Assembly (NCBI GenBank): GCA_903850915.1
Contig: CAINMV010000010.1
Coordinates: forward strand, 126,980-190,979
Reading direction: 5' to 3'
From: an uncultured Bacteroidota bacterium
Lineage (GTDB): Bacteria; Bacteroidota; Bacteroidia; UKL13-3
Length of the DNA: 64,000 bases
Shown here: in pieces, positions 52,639-61,110 of the stretch
Position numbering within the stretch: position 1 is the stretch's first letter
Layout of the letters: each line of letters begins with the position of its first letter
Notes under the pieces: generated by a model
Database searches by the model: none
What the model saw: the letters and a program-made list of their open reading frames with translations, nothing else
What the model was told of the DNA's origin: nothing
Position numbers and translations under genes: made by a program

Positions 52639-54048
52639 TTATAATGTGATATTAATTCCTCTATAAAAATCGATAATCTTACTCTTTAAAATAAGATCAT
52701 ATTTTGCTTGTTGCAAATTTACTTCTGCCCTAGCCTTATTGTTTTTTGCGGTAATATAATCGAGATAGCTACTAAACCCTTGATTGTATTTCAATTCCAA
52801 GTTCGAAAAATTATTACTTTGAGCAATTAAGCTCTTTGAAGCGGATTCATATTTTGCTTTAGCAGCCTCTACGTCCGCAATGGCTTGCTGTATGCTCTTC
52901 AAGAGGGTGTTTTTTGTTTGCAATAAATTCAACTCTTGATTCATTAAATTAATTCTCGACTTTTGAACGCTCCCGTATATTTTAAGATTATTGAAAATGG
53001 GAACAGTTACTCCAAGTGTTACATATTTACCAAAGTTTTGATTTAATTGATCTCCAAATTTTACAGGTGCGTAATTTACACGATAGTCAGTGGTAAATAC
53101 CGTGTCAAAAGGACTTTTAGTATAACCAATAATTTTCTCGCCGATAACGGTCATGCCGGCATACGTTTTAAATTTATTACTGTACAAGGTATTTAAACCC
53201 GCCGAAAGGGACACCCTTGGATAAAAGGCACCCATACTCATCTTCTGAGAAATGAGTGCACCTTCTTTCCTCAATTCTGCACTCTTTACTTCAGGACGTT
53301 TTCCAAGAGATTGCTCATAAATAATATTGACATCATAAGCCTCTGTTGTTGGCAAAGCGATATTTGGACGTTGAATTACATACTTGGTATTTGCTGGCAG
53401 TTCCATAAGTTGAATAAGCGATAGTCGAGCACTGATTATGCCATTTTCCGCCAATTGCACATTGTATTCATCATTTGCTTTCTGTGCATCTTGCTCATAT
53501 AACATACTTTCTGCAAGCTTACCTGATTTAACCAAAATTTCAACTCGACTACGCTGGCTCAAGGTAACTTCTAACTGCGCTTTTGCATTCGTTAAATTAT
53601 CTTCCGCATACATCAATTGAAGATAAGAGGCTGCAACTTGCAGCGCTAAATCGTTTTGCAGCGCTGCAACATCCGATATAGCCGCATTATAATTAACTTT
53701 CGCTAATTTTAAATTGTTCAGGAGTTGAAATCCATTGAAAACAATGACTGTACTATTCACACCCATATTTGTCGATTGCGTGCTGTTGCTGATATATGTA
53801 TTACTTATCGGGTCGATATTTCTACCAAAGTTAAAATTTTCACTAAAAGATCCATTAACATTGGGCAACAAGGCCGCTTTACTCGTTTTTACATCAATAG
53901 CATTTGATGCAAGGCTGAGCTGAGATTGCTTTAATCGGATGTTGTTTTTCAAGGCAGTTTCAATACATTGCTGTAAAGTAAACTCCTGTTGTGCCTTCCC
54001 TGCAATAGAGCAAACGAAGAAGAGAAGGATAAAATAGGTAATTTTCAT
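52639..54048 (-). CDS. TolC-family outer-membrane channel
   Basis: A 469-aa exported protein: signal peptide about 1-19 (FFVCSIAGKAQ). Two homologous halves of the outer-membrane efflux family follow, each starting with a heptad-rich helix (FTLQQCIETALKNNIRLKQSQ; PEVKSAELRKEGALISQK) and containing beta-strand segments such as FSENFNFGRNI and LSAGLNTLYS. The C-terminal LKYNQGFSSYLDYITAKN is a common TolC-family block. First gene of the five-gene minus-strand unit with its own promoter at 54069-54076, divergent from purD. Confidence 0.93.
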   Translation of the reverse strand: MKITYFILLFFVCSIAGKAQQEFTLQQCIETALKNNIRLKQSQLSLASNAIDVKTSKAALLPNVNGSFSENFNFGRNIDPISNTYISNSTQSTNMGVNSTVIVFNGFQLLNNLKLAKVNYNAAISDVAALQNDLALQVAASYLQLMYAEDNLTNAKAQLEVTLSQRSRVEILVKSGKLAESMLYEQDAQKANDEYNVQLAENGIISARLSLIQLMELPANTKYVIQRPNIALPTTEAYDVNIIYEQSLGKRPEVKSAELRKEGALISQKMSMGAFYPRVSLSAGLNTLYSNKFKTYAGMTVIGEKIIGYTKSPFDTVFTTDYRVNYAPVKFGDQLNQNFGKYVTLGVTVPIFNNLKIYGSVQKSRINLMNQELNLLQTKNTLLKSIQQAIADVEAAKAKYESASKSLIAQSNNFSNLELKYNQGFSSYLDYITAKNNKARAEVNLQQAKYDLILKSKIIDFYRGINITL

Positions 54049-54068
54049 TTTCGAAAATTTTGGGTTAG

Positions 54069-54076
54069 CAAAGGTA
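54069..54076 (-). promoter_or_regulatory. Promoter -7 element for the tolC - SGNH operon
   Basis: Minus-strand TACCTTTG matches TANNTTTG exactly; leader about 16 bases to the tolC ATG. Confidence 0.55.
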
Positions 54077-54166
54077 AGGAAATTCGAACACGTTAACAGT
54101 ATCGTTTAAACCCATTTTAGGCCAATATATCGATAACTTAAAGCATACAATACGCCTAACGATTAT

Positions 54167-54174
54167 TATCTTTG
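54167..54174 (+). promoter_or_regulatory. Promoter -7 element at the purD start codon
   Basis: TATCTTTG, exact match, ends five bases before the purD ATG (54180), so the mRNA is predicted to be leaderless or nearly so. Confidence 0.6.
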
Positions 54175-54179
54175 CAACC

Positions 54180-55454
54180 ATGAATATTTTGTTGTTAGGC
54201 AGTGGCGGACGTGAACATACGTTTGCGTGGAAGATTCTGCAATCCAACCTTTGCACTACGCTATTTGTAGCGCCAGGAAATGCAGGAACGGCAGCGATAG
54301 CTACAAACCTTAATTTCTCTGACACCGATTTCGTTTCCATTCGTAATGCATGCTTGAATTATGCAATTCAAATGGTGGTGGTTGGGGCCGAAAACCCTTT
54401 GGTGAATGGCATTGTTGATTTCTTTGCACAGGATAGTTCTCTTCAACATATCGCTGTTATTGGCCCCAATAAAGAAGCTGCACAACTTGAAGGAAGCAAG
54501 GATTTTAGTAAGAAAATTATGCTGGAATGTGGCATTCCTACAGCAACATACGCCACTTTTACAAAAGAAAATTTCGAGAATGGAATAGCTTATATTGAGA
54601 ATCACAGCCTACCGATAGTATTAAAAGCAGATGGCCTTGCGGCTGGCAAAGGCGTACTAATTTGTACATCCCATGATGAAGCATTAAACGAATTTACGGA
54701 GATGCTTCAACATCAAAAATTTGGTGATGCTGGGACAACTGTGGTGGTAGAAGAGTTTTTAGATGGCATCGAATTGTCGGTTTTTGTTGTTACTGATGGC
54801 ATAAACTATAAATTACTTCCGAGTGCCAAAGACTATAAACGAATCGGCGAAAAGGACACCGGATTAAATACCGGAGGCATGGGCGCTATAAGTCCTGTCC
54901 CTTTTGCAAATGAAGCTTTTATTAAAAAAGTGGAATCACGTGTTGTCGTTCCTTTATTAGACGGACTTCAAAAAAATGGCATTAATTACAAGGGGTTTTT
55001 ATTTGTAGGTTTGATGATGATGCATGACGACCCATTTGTAATAGAATTCAATTGTCGTATGGGCGATCCTGAAACTGAAGTAGTTTTACCAAGATTAAAA
55101 AACGACATTGTAACCGTATTTCAAGCAATTGCTAATAATACCGTAGGCGAATTAAATTTGGAATTTGATGCCGACACTGCAGCAACAGTATTTTTGGTTT
55201 CCGGCGGCTACCCTGGTGATTTTGAGAAAGGCCTAGTTATAACAGGATATAATGATATAAAAGAAAGCCTAGTTTTTCATGCAGGAACAAAAGCTAACAA
55301 CGATTCCGTGGTAACTAATGGCGGAAGAGTAATGGCAATAACCTCCTTTGGTAAAAACATTAATGAGGCGGTTTTAAAGTCATTAGACGCAGCAAAAAAA
55401 ATAAACTATGTTGGCAAATACTACCGAACTGATATTGGCCTTGATTTAATGTAA
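54180..55454 (+). CDS. purD: Phosphoribosylamine-glycine ligase
   Basis: Second step of purine synthesis (phosphoribosylamine + glycine + ATP to GAR). The protein is 424 aa, normal length. The N-terminal domain starts MNILLLGSGGREHTFAWKI; the ATP-grasp part shows LKADGLAAGKGVLIC, VVVEEFLDGIELSVFV and DTGLNTGGMGAISPVP; the metal-binding EFNCRMGDPETEVVLPRL and the C-terminal ISGGYPG-like VSGGYPGDFEKG follow. DUF502 gene follows after 5 bases. Confidence 0.96.
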   Translation: MNILLLGSGGREHTFAWKILQSNLCTTLFVAPGNAGTAAIATNLNFSDTDFVSIRNACLNYAIQMVVVGAENPLVNGIVDFFAQDSSLQHIAVIGPNKEAAQLEGSKDFSKKIMLECGIPTATYATFTKENFENGIAYIENHSLPIVLKADGLAAGKGVLICTSHDEALNEFTEMLQHQKFGDAGTTVVVEEFLDGIELSVFVVTDGINYKLLPSAKDYKRIGEKDTGLNTGGMGAISPVPFANEAFIKKVESRVVVPLLDGLQKNGINYKGFLFVGLMMMHDDPFVIEFNCRMGDPETEVVLPRLKNDIVTVFQAIANNTVGELNLEFDADTAATVFLVSGGYPGDFEKGLVITGYNDIKESLVFHAGTKANNDSVVTNGGRVMAITSFGKNINEAVLKSLDAAKKINYVGKYYRTDIGLDLM

Positions 55455-55459
55455 GCAAA

Positions 55460-56023
55460 ATGAATAATTTCAATTTTCGACGACTTAGTGTCAAGCTCTT
55501 TAACTATTTTTTGAGAGGACTACTTTTTGTGATTCCGGTGGCGCTTTCATTTTATATTATAATCTCGATATTTCATACCATCGACAATATAATTCCACTT
55601 GGTTATGGTCTTGGTTTTGTAATTATCATTGTATCAATTACCCTAATTGGATATATCGGAAATAAAATCTTTGGCCAGTCAATATTAGAATTTATCAACG
55701 ACTTACTAGAGCGCACCCCAGGTGTAAAGTATATTTATAACTTAATCAAAGACTTTATGGAAGCCTTTGTAGGTGAGAAACGGAAGTTCACAGAGCCTGT
55801 TATGATTGAGCTGCACGAAGGCGTTTATAAACTTGGCTTCGTAACTCAGAAAGAACTAACACAGTTTGGAATGGCAGAATATATGAGTGTATATTGCCCA
55901 AAAAGCTATGGCATGATGGGTGATCTACTTATCGTTAAAAAAGAAAAAGTTCGACTGGTTGATAAAAATGCAACACAAACGATGTCGTTTATTGTTAGTG
56001 GTGGCGTCACTGATATCGATTAG
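55460..56023 (+). CDS. DUF502 family membrane protein
   Basis: A 187-aa inner-membrane protein. Two helices at about 18-42 and 47-67, then the family block RTPGVKYIYNLIKDFMEAF and beta-rich cytoplasmic part (PVMIELHEGVYKLGFVT, VYCPKSYGMMGDLLIVKKEKV). DUF502 proteins are widespread and functionally unassigned. The gene is 5 bases after purD and must be cotranscribed with it. Confidence 0.88.
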   Translation: MNNFNFRRLSVKLFNYFLRGLLFVIPVALSFYIIISIFHTIDNIIPLGYGLGFVIIIVSITLIGYIGNKIFGQSILEFINDLLERTPGVKYIYNLIKDFMEAFVGEKRKFTEPVMIELHEGVYKLGFVTQKELTQFGMAEYMSVYCPKSYGMMGDLLIVKKEKVRLVDKNATQTMSFIVSGGVTDID

Positions 56024-56094
56024 TAACTCTTAAGAAATAATTATCTTTAAGCTTTAAAACATTTTTTTACATCCCATTTTTAATTAACAACAAC

Positions 56095-57708
56095 ATGAAA
56101 TTTCTTTCTAGTCTAGCTTTAACTTTTTTATTAATACTAAACACCTTTGCTCAAAAAGCTCCCGACCGTTGGTTTAATTTAGACTACAACCAAGATGGAG
56201 TTGCTGGTGTTAGTGCAGACAAGGCGATTAAAGAATTGTTTAAAAACAAAGTGGCGCAAGACGTTATCGTTGCAGTTATAGATGGAGGTACAGATGCTCA
56301 ACACGAGGACCTGAAAGCCAATATGTGGGTGAATACCCGTGAGATTGCCAATAATGGAATCGACGACGACGACAACGGTTATATTGACGATATTAATGGT
56401 TGGAATTTTATTGGAGGTAAAAACGGATCTGTAGATAATGACAATATCGAGATAACAAGAATTTATCGTGACCTAAACAAAAAATTTGGAAATATGGATC
56501 TGAAAAATATCCCTTCTGATAAAAAAGCAGAATATAAATTATATTTAAAAGTAAAGACTGAATTCACGAAGAAATATGATTTGGCGAAACGGAACTATGA
56601 ATTGTATTATAGCTTTTTAAAGTCATATACCGCATTAAAAAAAGACATCGGAAAAGATAAAATCACCAATGAAGATATTTCTTCCTACAAAATGACAAGT
56701 TCCGATGTGGCCTTAGCTTTAAACTATTTCCACACTATTATTAGCAACGGAGGCAAAATTGACGATACCGATTTCGAAGCAGAGTTAAAAGAAGGCGTTG
56801 AGCATTTTGAAGTAGAATACAAATATCAATTGAATACCACATTTGATTCTCGAGCAAAATTAGTTGGCGATGACTACTCCAACATCAAAGAGCGAATTTA
56901 TGGAAACAATGAAATAAAAGGTCCGGATGCTACACATGGAACGCACGTAGCAGGTATTATTGGTGCAGTTCGCGACAATGCTTTAGGAATGGATGGCATT
57001 TGTAATCATGTGAAAATCATGGTCGTTCGATGTGTTCCAAATGGTGACGAACGAGACAAAGATGTGGCGAATTCGATTCGATATGCCGTGGATAATGGTG
57101 CAAAAATAATTAACATGAGTTTTGGCAAATACTATGGCACCAACAAAACAGCCGTTGATGATGCAGTAAAATACGCTATGAACCGCGATGTGCTTATTGT
57201 GCATGCTGCAGGAAACGAAGGATACAACTTACAGAATAAAGAACATTTCCCAACGCGCATCTTTGCTGATGGCTCTGGTCAAGCTTCTGCTTGGATTGAA
57301 GTTGGGGCATCTCAGCCTAATATGCAACCAGCACCATTTAGTAATTACAACAAAAAAAGCGTAGACCTTTTTGCTCCTGGTACGGAAATTTACTCTACCA
57401 CCCCCGACAATGAATATAAAAATTTGCAAGGCACCAGCATGGCATCTCCTGTTGTTGCCGGTTGTGCTGCATTAATACGCGCCTACTATCCTCAATTGTC
57501 GGCAGAACAGGTAAAAGATGTTCTTATGAAAAGTGTGACCAAGGTAAATGGAAAAATGCCTTTACCATTGGATGATGACCAACAAGAGTCTGAAAAAAAG
57601 GTGAAACCTAAAAAAATCAAGTACTCCAAATTGTGCAAAAGCGGTGGCATCGTAAATGTTTATAATGCAGCTAAGTTAGCTGACAGTATTAAGATAGCGA
57701 AAAAGTAG
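56095..57708 (+). CDS. Secreted S8 (subtilisin-like) peptidase with large insertion
   Basis: Serine peptidase of 537 aa with signal peptide about 1-18 (ending NTFAQ). Catalytic triad Asp63 (VAVIDGGTDAQHEDL), His284 (ATHGTHVAGIIGA) and Ser448 (GTSMASPVVAGCAAL). The Asp-to-His distance is 221 residues against 32 in subtilisin; the extra roughly 190 residues (about 95-270) are Lys/Asp-rich and look helical. NGIDDDDNGYIDDINGWNF just after Asp63 may bind calcium. No T9SS C-terminal domain, so it is probably periplasmic. Near-consensus TATCTTTA at 56042-56049 upstream. Convergent with rnc by 15 bases. Confidence 0.92.
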   Translation: MKFLSSLALTFLLILNTFAQKAPDRWFNLDYNQDGVAGVSADKAIKELFKNKVAQDVIVAVIDGGTDAQHEDLKANMWVNTREIANNGIDDDDNGYIDDINGWNFIGGKNGSVDNDNIEITRIYRDLNKKFGNMDLKNIPSDKKAEYKLYLKVKTEFTKKYDLAKRNYELYYSFLKSYTALKKDIGKDKITNEDISSYKMTSSDVALALNYFHTIISNGGKIDDTDFEAELKEGVEHFEVEYKYQLNTTFDSRAKLVGDDYSNIKERIYGNNEIKGPDATHGTHVAGIIGAVRDNALGMDGICNHVKIMVVRCVPNGDERDKDVANSIRYAVDNGAKIINMSFGKYYGTNKTAVDDAVKYAMNRDVLIVHAAGNEGYNLQNKEHFPTRIFADGSGQASAWIEVGASQPNMQPAPFSNYNKKSVDLFAPGTEIYSTTPDNEYKNLQGTSMASPVVAGCAALIRAYYPQLSAEQVKDVLMKSVTKVNGKMPLPLDDDQQESEKKVKPKKIKYSKLCKSGGIVNVYNAAKLADSIKIAKK

Positions 57709-57723
57709 CCATTTGCAGTTGTT

Positions 57724-58455
57724 TTAAACACCTAATTGCTTACAGGTTTTTTCTGCTGCTTCTTGTTCTGCCTTTCGCTTGTTATAGTCCAAACCAATAC
57801 CATAGCCAACCTCGCTAATTACTACTTGTACTTTAAATTGCTTCTGTTTGTTAACGCCTATCAACTCTTCAATTGTTTCAAAAGAAATAGATTTGCCATC
57901 TTTCTGGCAATAGTTTATTATTCTACTTTTATAATTTGTTTCGGTATGAACTAATGTATCAACATCTAAATAAACTTTCAACAAACGTTCTGTGATAAAT
58001 TTCTCTGTTGCACTATATCCTTTGTCGATAAAAAGCGCACCTATAAAAGCCTCCAACGTGTTTCCTGGCATACTTTTTAAACGTACCATATTGTTGCCTA
58101 GTTTTTTATCGAGATCAATTAATTCCGTGATTCCTATTTTTCGTGCCACATTATTTAATTGCTCTCTGCTCACAATCTTACTTCTAAGCTGTGTTAAAAA
58201 GCCCTCATCTTGAAATGGGAATTTGATAAATAAATCTTGAGCCACAATTGCATTTAATATTGCATCTCCAAGAAATTCGAGTCTTTCATTGCTGTTTTTT
58301 ATCGCAGTACCCTCTATTTGCTTCGATACTGAGGCATGTCGAAACGCTTGTTTGTAAAGTTGAATATTAGAAGGGCGAATTGTTGTGGTTTTATATATTT
58401 CCCTGCGTAGCAATTTATCGTCCGTAGATAAAATAGAAATAAGATACTTTATCAT
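57724..58455 (-). CDS. rnc: Ribonuclease III
   Basis: Double-strand RNA endonuclease for rRNA processing. The protein is 243 aa. The nuclease signature is NERLEFLGDAILNAIV near residue 57 (usual GDSVL replaced by GDAIL); downstream acidic residues are in AFIGALFIDKGY. The C-terminal dsRNA-binding domain begins near 170 and ends KRKAEQEAAEKTCKQL. Third gene of the acpP-fabF-rnc run, 16 bases after fabF, a standard Bacteroidota operon. Confidence 0.95.
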   Translation of the reverse strand: MIKYLISILSTDDKLLRREIYKTTTIRPSNIQLYKQAFRHASVSKQIEGTAIKNSNERLEFLGDAILNAIVAQDLFIKFPFQDEGFLTQLRSKIVSREQLNNVARKIGITELIDLDKKLGNNMVRLKSMPGNTLEAFIGALFIDKGYSATEKFITERLLKVYLDVDTLVHTETNYKSRIINYCQKDGKSISFETIEELIGVNKQKQFKVQVVISEVGYGIGLDYNKRKAEQEAAEKTCKQLGV

Positions 58456-58471
58456 ACTTCCTTGAAAAGTA

Positions 58472-59725
58472 TTAAACCGTGTATTTCTTGAAAATCACAC
58501 TCGCATTATGACCACCAAATCCAAAGCAATTGCTAATGGCATGATTTACTTCACGATACTGTGCCTTATTAAATGTAAGATTTAATCGAGGGTCAATATT
58601 GGGGTCGTCTGTAAAGTGATTAATGGTTGGAGGGATAATATTTTTATATACCGCCAAAACTGAAGCCAATGCTTCCACAGCACCGGCGCCGCCAAGGAGG
58701 TGGCCAGTCATTGACTTGGTGCTGCTTATATTTAAGTTAAAAACATGATCTCCAAAAACTTTTGTTATCGCTTTTAATTCTGCGATATCGCCCAAAGGTG
58801 TCGAAGTACCATGAACATTGATATAATCAATATCTGTTGTTTTTAAGCCTGCATCACGCAGAGCCTCATTTAATACCAGCATTACGCCCAAACCATCAGG
58901 ATGTGGGGCTGTAAGATGGTAAGCATCGGCACTCATCCCTGTTCCGGCTATTTCAGCATAAATTTTAGTGCCTCGAGCTAATGCATGCTCCAATTCTTCT
59001 AGAACTAACGCTGCACCACCCTCCCCAAGCACAAAGCCATCACGGTCATAATCGAAAGGACGTGACGCTGTTTCAGGGCTGTCGTTACGTTCAGATAGGG
59101 CTTTCATGGCATTAAAACCACCAACGGATGGTTCGTTTACGGCCGCTTCGCTACCTCCCGTAATCATAACATTGGCTTTGCCAGTGCGGATATAAGTAAA
59201 GGCATCGATTAATGCATTATTACTGGATGCACAAGCAGCTGTAGTTACATAATTTGGACCACGAAAGCCATGACGCATGGAAATATGCCCTGCAGCGATA
59301 TCGCCAATCATCATTGGAATGAAAAATGGGTTAAACCGAGGGGTGCCATCGCCTTTAGCGAATTCCATCACTTCCTTGAAGAAAGTTGCTAATCCACCTA
59401 TTCCGGTACCCCAAATTACACCAATTCGATCTTTGTCGATGCCATCAGCATCAATTCCCGCATCAAGAACGGCGTCATCAGCCGCAGCAACTGCATATTG
59501 TGAAAAAAGGTCAAGCTTTCTTGCCTCTTTTTTCTCCATATACTTTAAAATGTCGAAATTTTTAACCTCACACGCGAATCGGGTTTTAAATTTCGAACAG
59601 TCGAATCGAGTAATCGGAGCTGCGCCACTCACTCCTTTTTCTAGGTTGTCCCAATACTCTTGTACTGTATTTCCTAGCGGTGTGTATGCCCCTAATCCGG
59701 TAACAACGACTCTTTTGAGTTGCAT
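58472..59725 (-). CDS. fabF: 3-Oxoacyl-[acyl-carrier-protein] synthase II
   Basis: Elongating condensing enzyme of fatty acid synthesis. The protein is 417 aa. Start MQLKRVVVTGLGAYTPLGN; catalytic Cys in TTAACASSNNALI, then His in NVHGTSTPLGD and His in KSMTGHLLGGAGAVE, with Lys in the same loop; C-terminal NCFGFGGHNASVIF. Between acpP and rnc. A long hairpin occupies the 71-base gap to acpP. Confidence 0.97.
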   Translation of the reverse strand: MQLKRVVVTGLGAYTPLGNTVQEYWDNLEKGVSGAAPITRFDCSKFKTRFACEVKNFDILKYMEKKEARKLDLFSQYAVAAADDAVLDAGIDADGIDKDRIGVIWGTGIGGLATFFKEVMEFAKGDGTPRFNPFFIPMMIGDIAAGHISMRHGFRGPNYVTTAACASSNNALIDAFTYIRTGKANVMITGGSEAAVNEPSVGGFNAMKALSERNDSPETASRPFDYDRDGFVLGEGGAALVLEELEHALARGTKIYAEIAGTGMSADAYHLTAPHPDGLGVMLVLNEALRDAGLKTTDIDYINVHGTSTPLGDIAELKAITKVFGDHVFNLNISSTKSMTGHLLGGAGAVEALASVLAVYKNIIPPTINHFTDDPNIDPRLNLTFNKAQYREVNHAISNCFGFGGHNASVIFKKYTV

Positions 59726-59737
59726 AATTTTAGATTG

Positions 59738-59777
59738 CCCCTACCATCCCCTTCAGTTTTAAAAGGGATGGTAGGGG
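59738..59777 (-). promoter_or_regulatory. Strong hairpin in the acpP-fabF intercistronic gap
   Basis: Perfect 13-base arms CCCCTACCATCCC (59738-59750) and GGGATGGTAGGGG (59765-59777) with a 14-base loop. In the direction of transcription it is followed by AT-rich sequence without a U run, so it is more likely a processing or stability element, or a partial attenuator, than a full terminator. The plus strand carries T7 after it and would terminate antisense RNA. Confidence 0.7.
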
Positions 59778-59796
59778 TATTTTTTTACTTAAAAAA

Positions 59797-60033
59797 TTAT
59801 TTTGAAGCTCCTTCAATGTATTTGATCGCATCGCCTACAGTGCCGATTTTCTCAGCCTGGTCATCAGGAATAGCGATATTGAATTCCTTTTCGAATTCCA
59901 TAATCAACTCCACGGTGTCTAATGAATCAGCTCCAAGATCGTTCGTGAAACTCGCTTCTGGAGTAACTTCAACTTCTTCTACTCCTAATTTTTCAACAAT
60001 AATGTTTTTTACTTTGGTTGCAATGTCTGACAT
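59797..60033 (-). CDS. acpP: Acyl carrier protein
   Basis: Carries growing acyl chains on phosphopantetheine. The protein is 78 aa, highly acidic, with the attachment serine in [16 protein letters not shown] (Ser near residue 38). First gene of acpP-fabF-rnc; no exact TANNTTTG element is seen upstream. A hairpin between acpP and fabF may help give acpP higher output. Confidence 0.97.
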   Translation of the reverse strand: MSDIATKVKNIIVEKLGVEEVEVTPEASFTNDLGADSLDTVELIMEFEKEFNIAIPDDQAEKIGTVGDAIKYIEGASK

Positions 60034-60145
60034 AATACGAAATGGTTATTAAGGTTAAAGTGCAAATAACCGCATTTTTAAAATATGAAACAAAAGTTTT
60101 TTTCAATGTAAAGCCTGAAAATCACGTATTAATCAAACAAATCCT

Positions 60146-60173
60146 TTGATAACAGCCATTTGAGTTATCTTTG
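60146..60173 (+). promoter_or_regulatory. Promoter at the start of the MBL-fold gene
   Basis: TTG at 60146-60148, 17-base spacer, TATCTTTG at 60166-60173; the ATG at 60178 follows after four bases. Both elements match exactly, and a leaderless transcript is predicted. It rules out the in-frame TTG at 60160. Confidence 0.7.
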
Positions 60174-60177
60174 CCCT

Positions 60178-60825
60178 ATGTTACAAGTTCAGTGCTTTAC
60201 ATTTAATTTCATCCAAGAGAACACCTATTTAATCTTCGATGACCAGAGCAGAGAGGCTGTCATTATTGATGCTGGCAACCAATTCCCTAAGGAAGACCAG
60301 TTGCTTTTTAAAACGATAGCTGATTTGGAATTAACGGTAACCCGACTATTAAATACCCATGCACATATTGACCATATTATAGGAAATGCGGCATGTTATG
60401 AGAAATATCAGCTTTTCCCAGAAATTCATCCTGACGAGGTCTTTACCTTTGAAAAAACACTTCAAACGTCAATGCTTTGGGGAATTGATTTATCACTTTC
60501 ACCTAAACCCAAATCCACCCTTATTGCCAACGATTTCATAACCTTGGGCAATGAAAAGCTTGAAATATTATTTACACCAGGTCATTCTCAGGGCCATGTT
60601 AGCTTCTATTCTTCCGCGCAGCACATGATTTTTAGTGGAGATGTAATTTTTTACAATAGCATTGGCAGAACCGACTTGCCTGGCGGAAATATCGCTATTC
60701 TGGAGCATACGATCCAGAAAGAAATATATACACTTCCTCCTCAAACCATTATTTACAGTGGGCATGGAGAAAAAACTACCGTAAAAGAGGAGATGCAAAA
60801 TAATCCCTTTGTACGTATTACCTAG
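60178..60825 (+). CDS. Metallo-beta-lactamase-fold hydrolase (glyoxalase II-like)
   Basis: A 215-aa cytoplasmic hydrolase. It begins MLQVQCFTFNFIQENTYLI, the usual N-terminal strand of the group; the metal motif is NTHAHIDHIIGN (HxHxDH), followed by TPGHSQGHVSFY (third His), GDVIF (bridging Asp) and SGHGEKTTV (last His). The pattern matches YcbL-type glyoxalase II-like hydrolases; the true substrate is open. Own promoter. Downstream 285 bases separate it from the next surface protein gene. Confidence 0.88.
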   Translation: MLQVQCFTFNFIQENTYLIFDDQSREAVIIDAGNQFPKEDQLLFKTIADLELTVTRLLNTHAHIDHIIGNAACYEKYQLFPEIHPDEVFTFEKTLQTSMLWGIDLSLSPKPKSTLIANDFITLGNEKLEILFTPGHSQGHVSFYSSAQHMIFSGDVIFYNSIGRTDLPGGNIAILEHTIQKEIYTLPPQTIIYSGHGEKTTVKEEMQNNPFVRIT

Positions 60826-61110
60826 TTCATAAGTATCTTTAGTTTTTACAAAAGCAACATTGGCTTGTCAAAAGCAAAGTTGTCAATATTTATTTTATAT
60901 GAAAATTACTATAATATTTTTTATGTTTGCTTCCATTGTGTTAAAATAAAAAAAGCAAACTTCAATTTGAAGCAAATTGCACTCACTTGAATAAAATCAA
61001 TGCTGAACGGAACCTATGCAAATCAAAATAACCCGATCCATACAAAAAACACAGAAAGGAATATTCACCTTAAAAACCATCATTATGATATTAAAAAAAT
61101 TGCGATCAAA

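Noticed and set aside
60925-60960. GTTTGCTT / AAGCAAAC hairpin after the MBL-fold gene
   Set aside because: Eight-base stem with a 20-base loop and no T tract; too weak to call a terminator.
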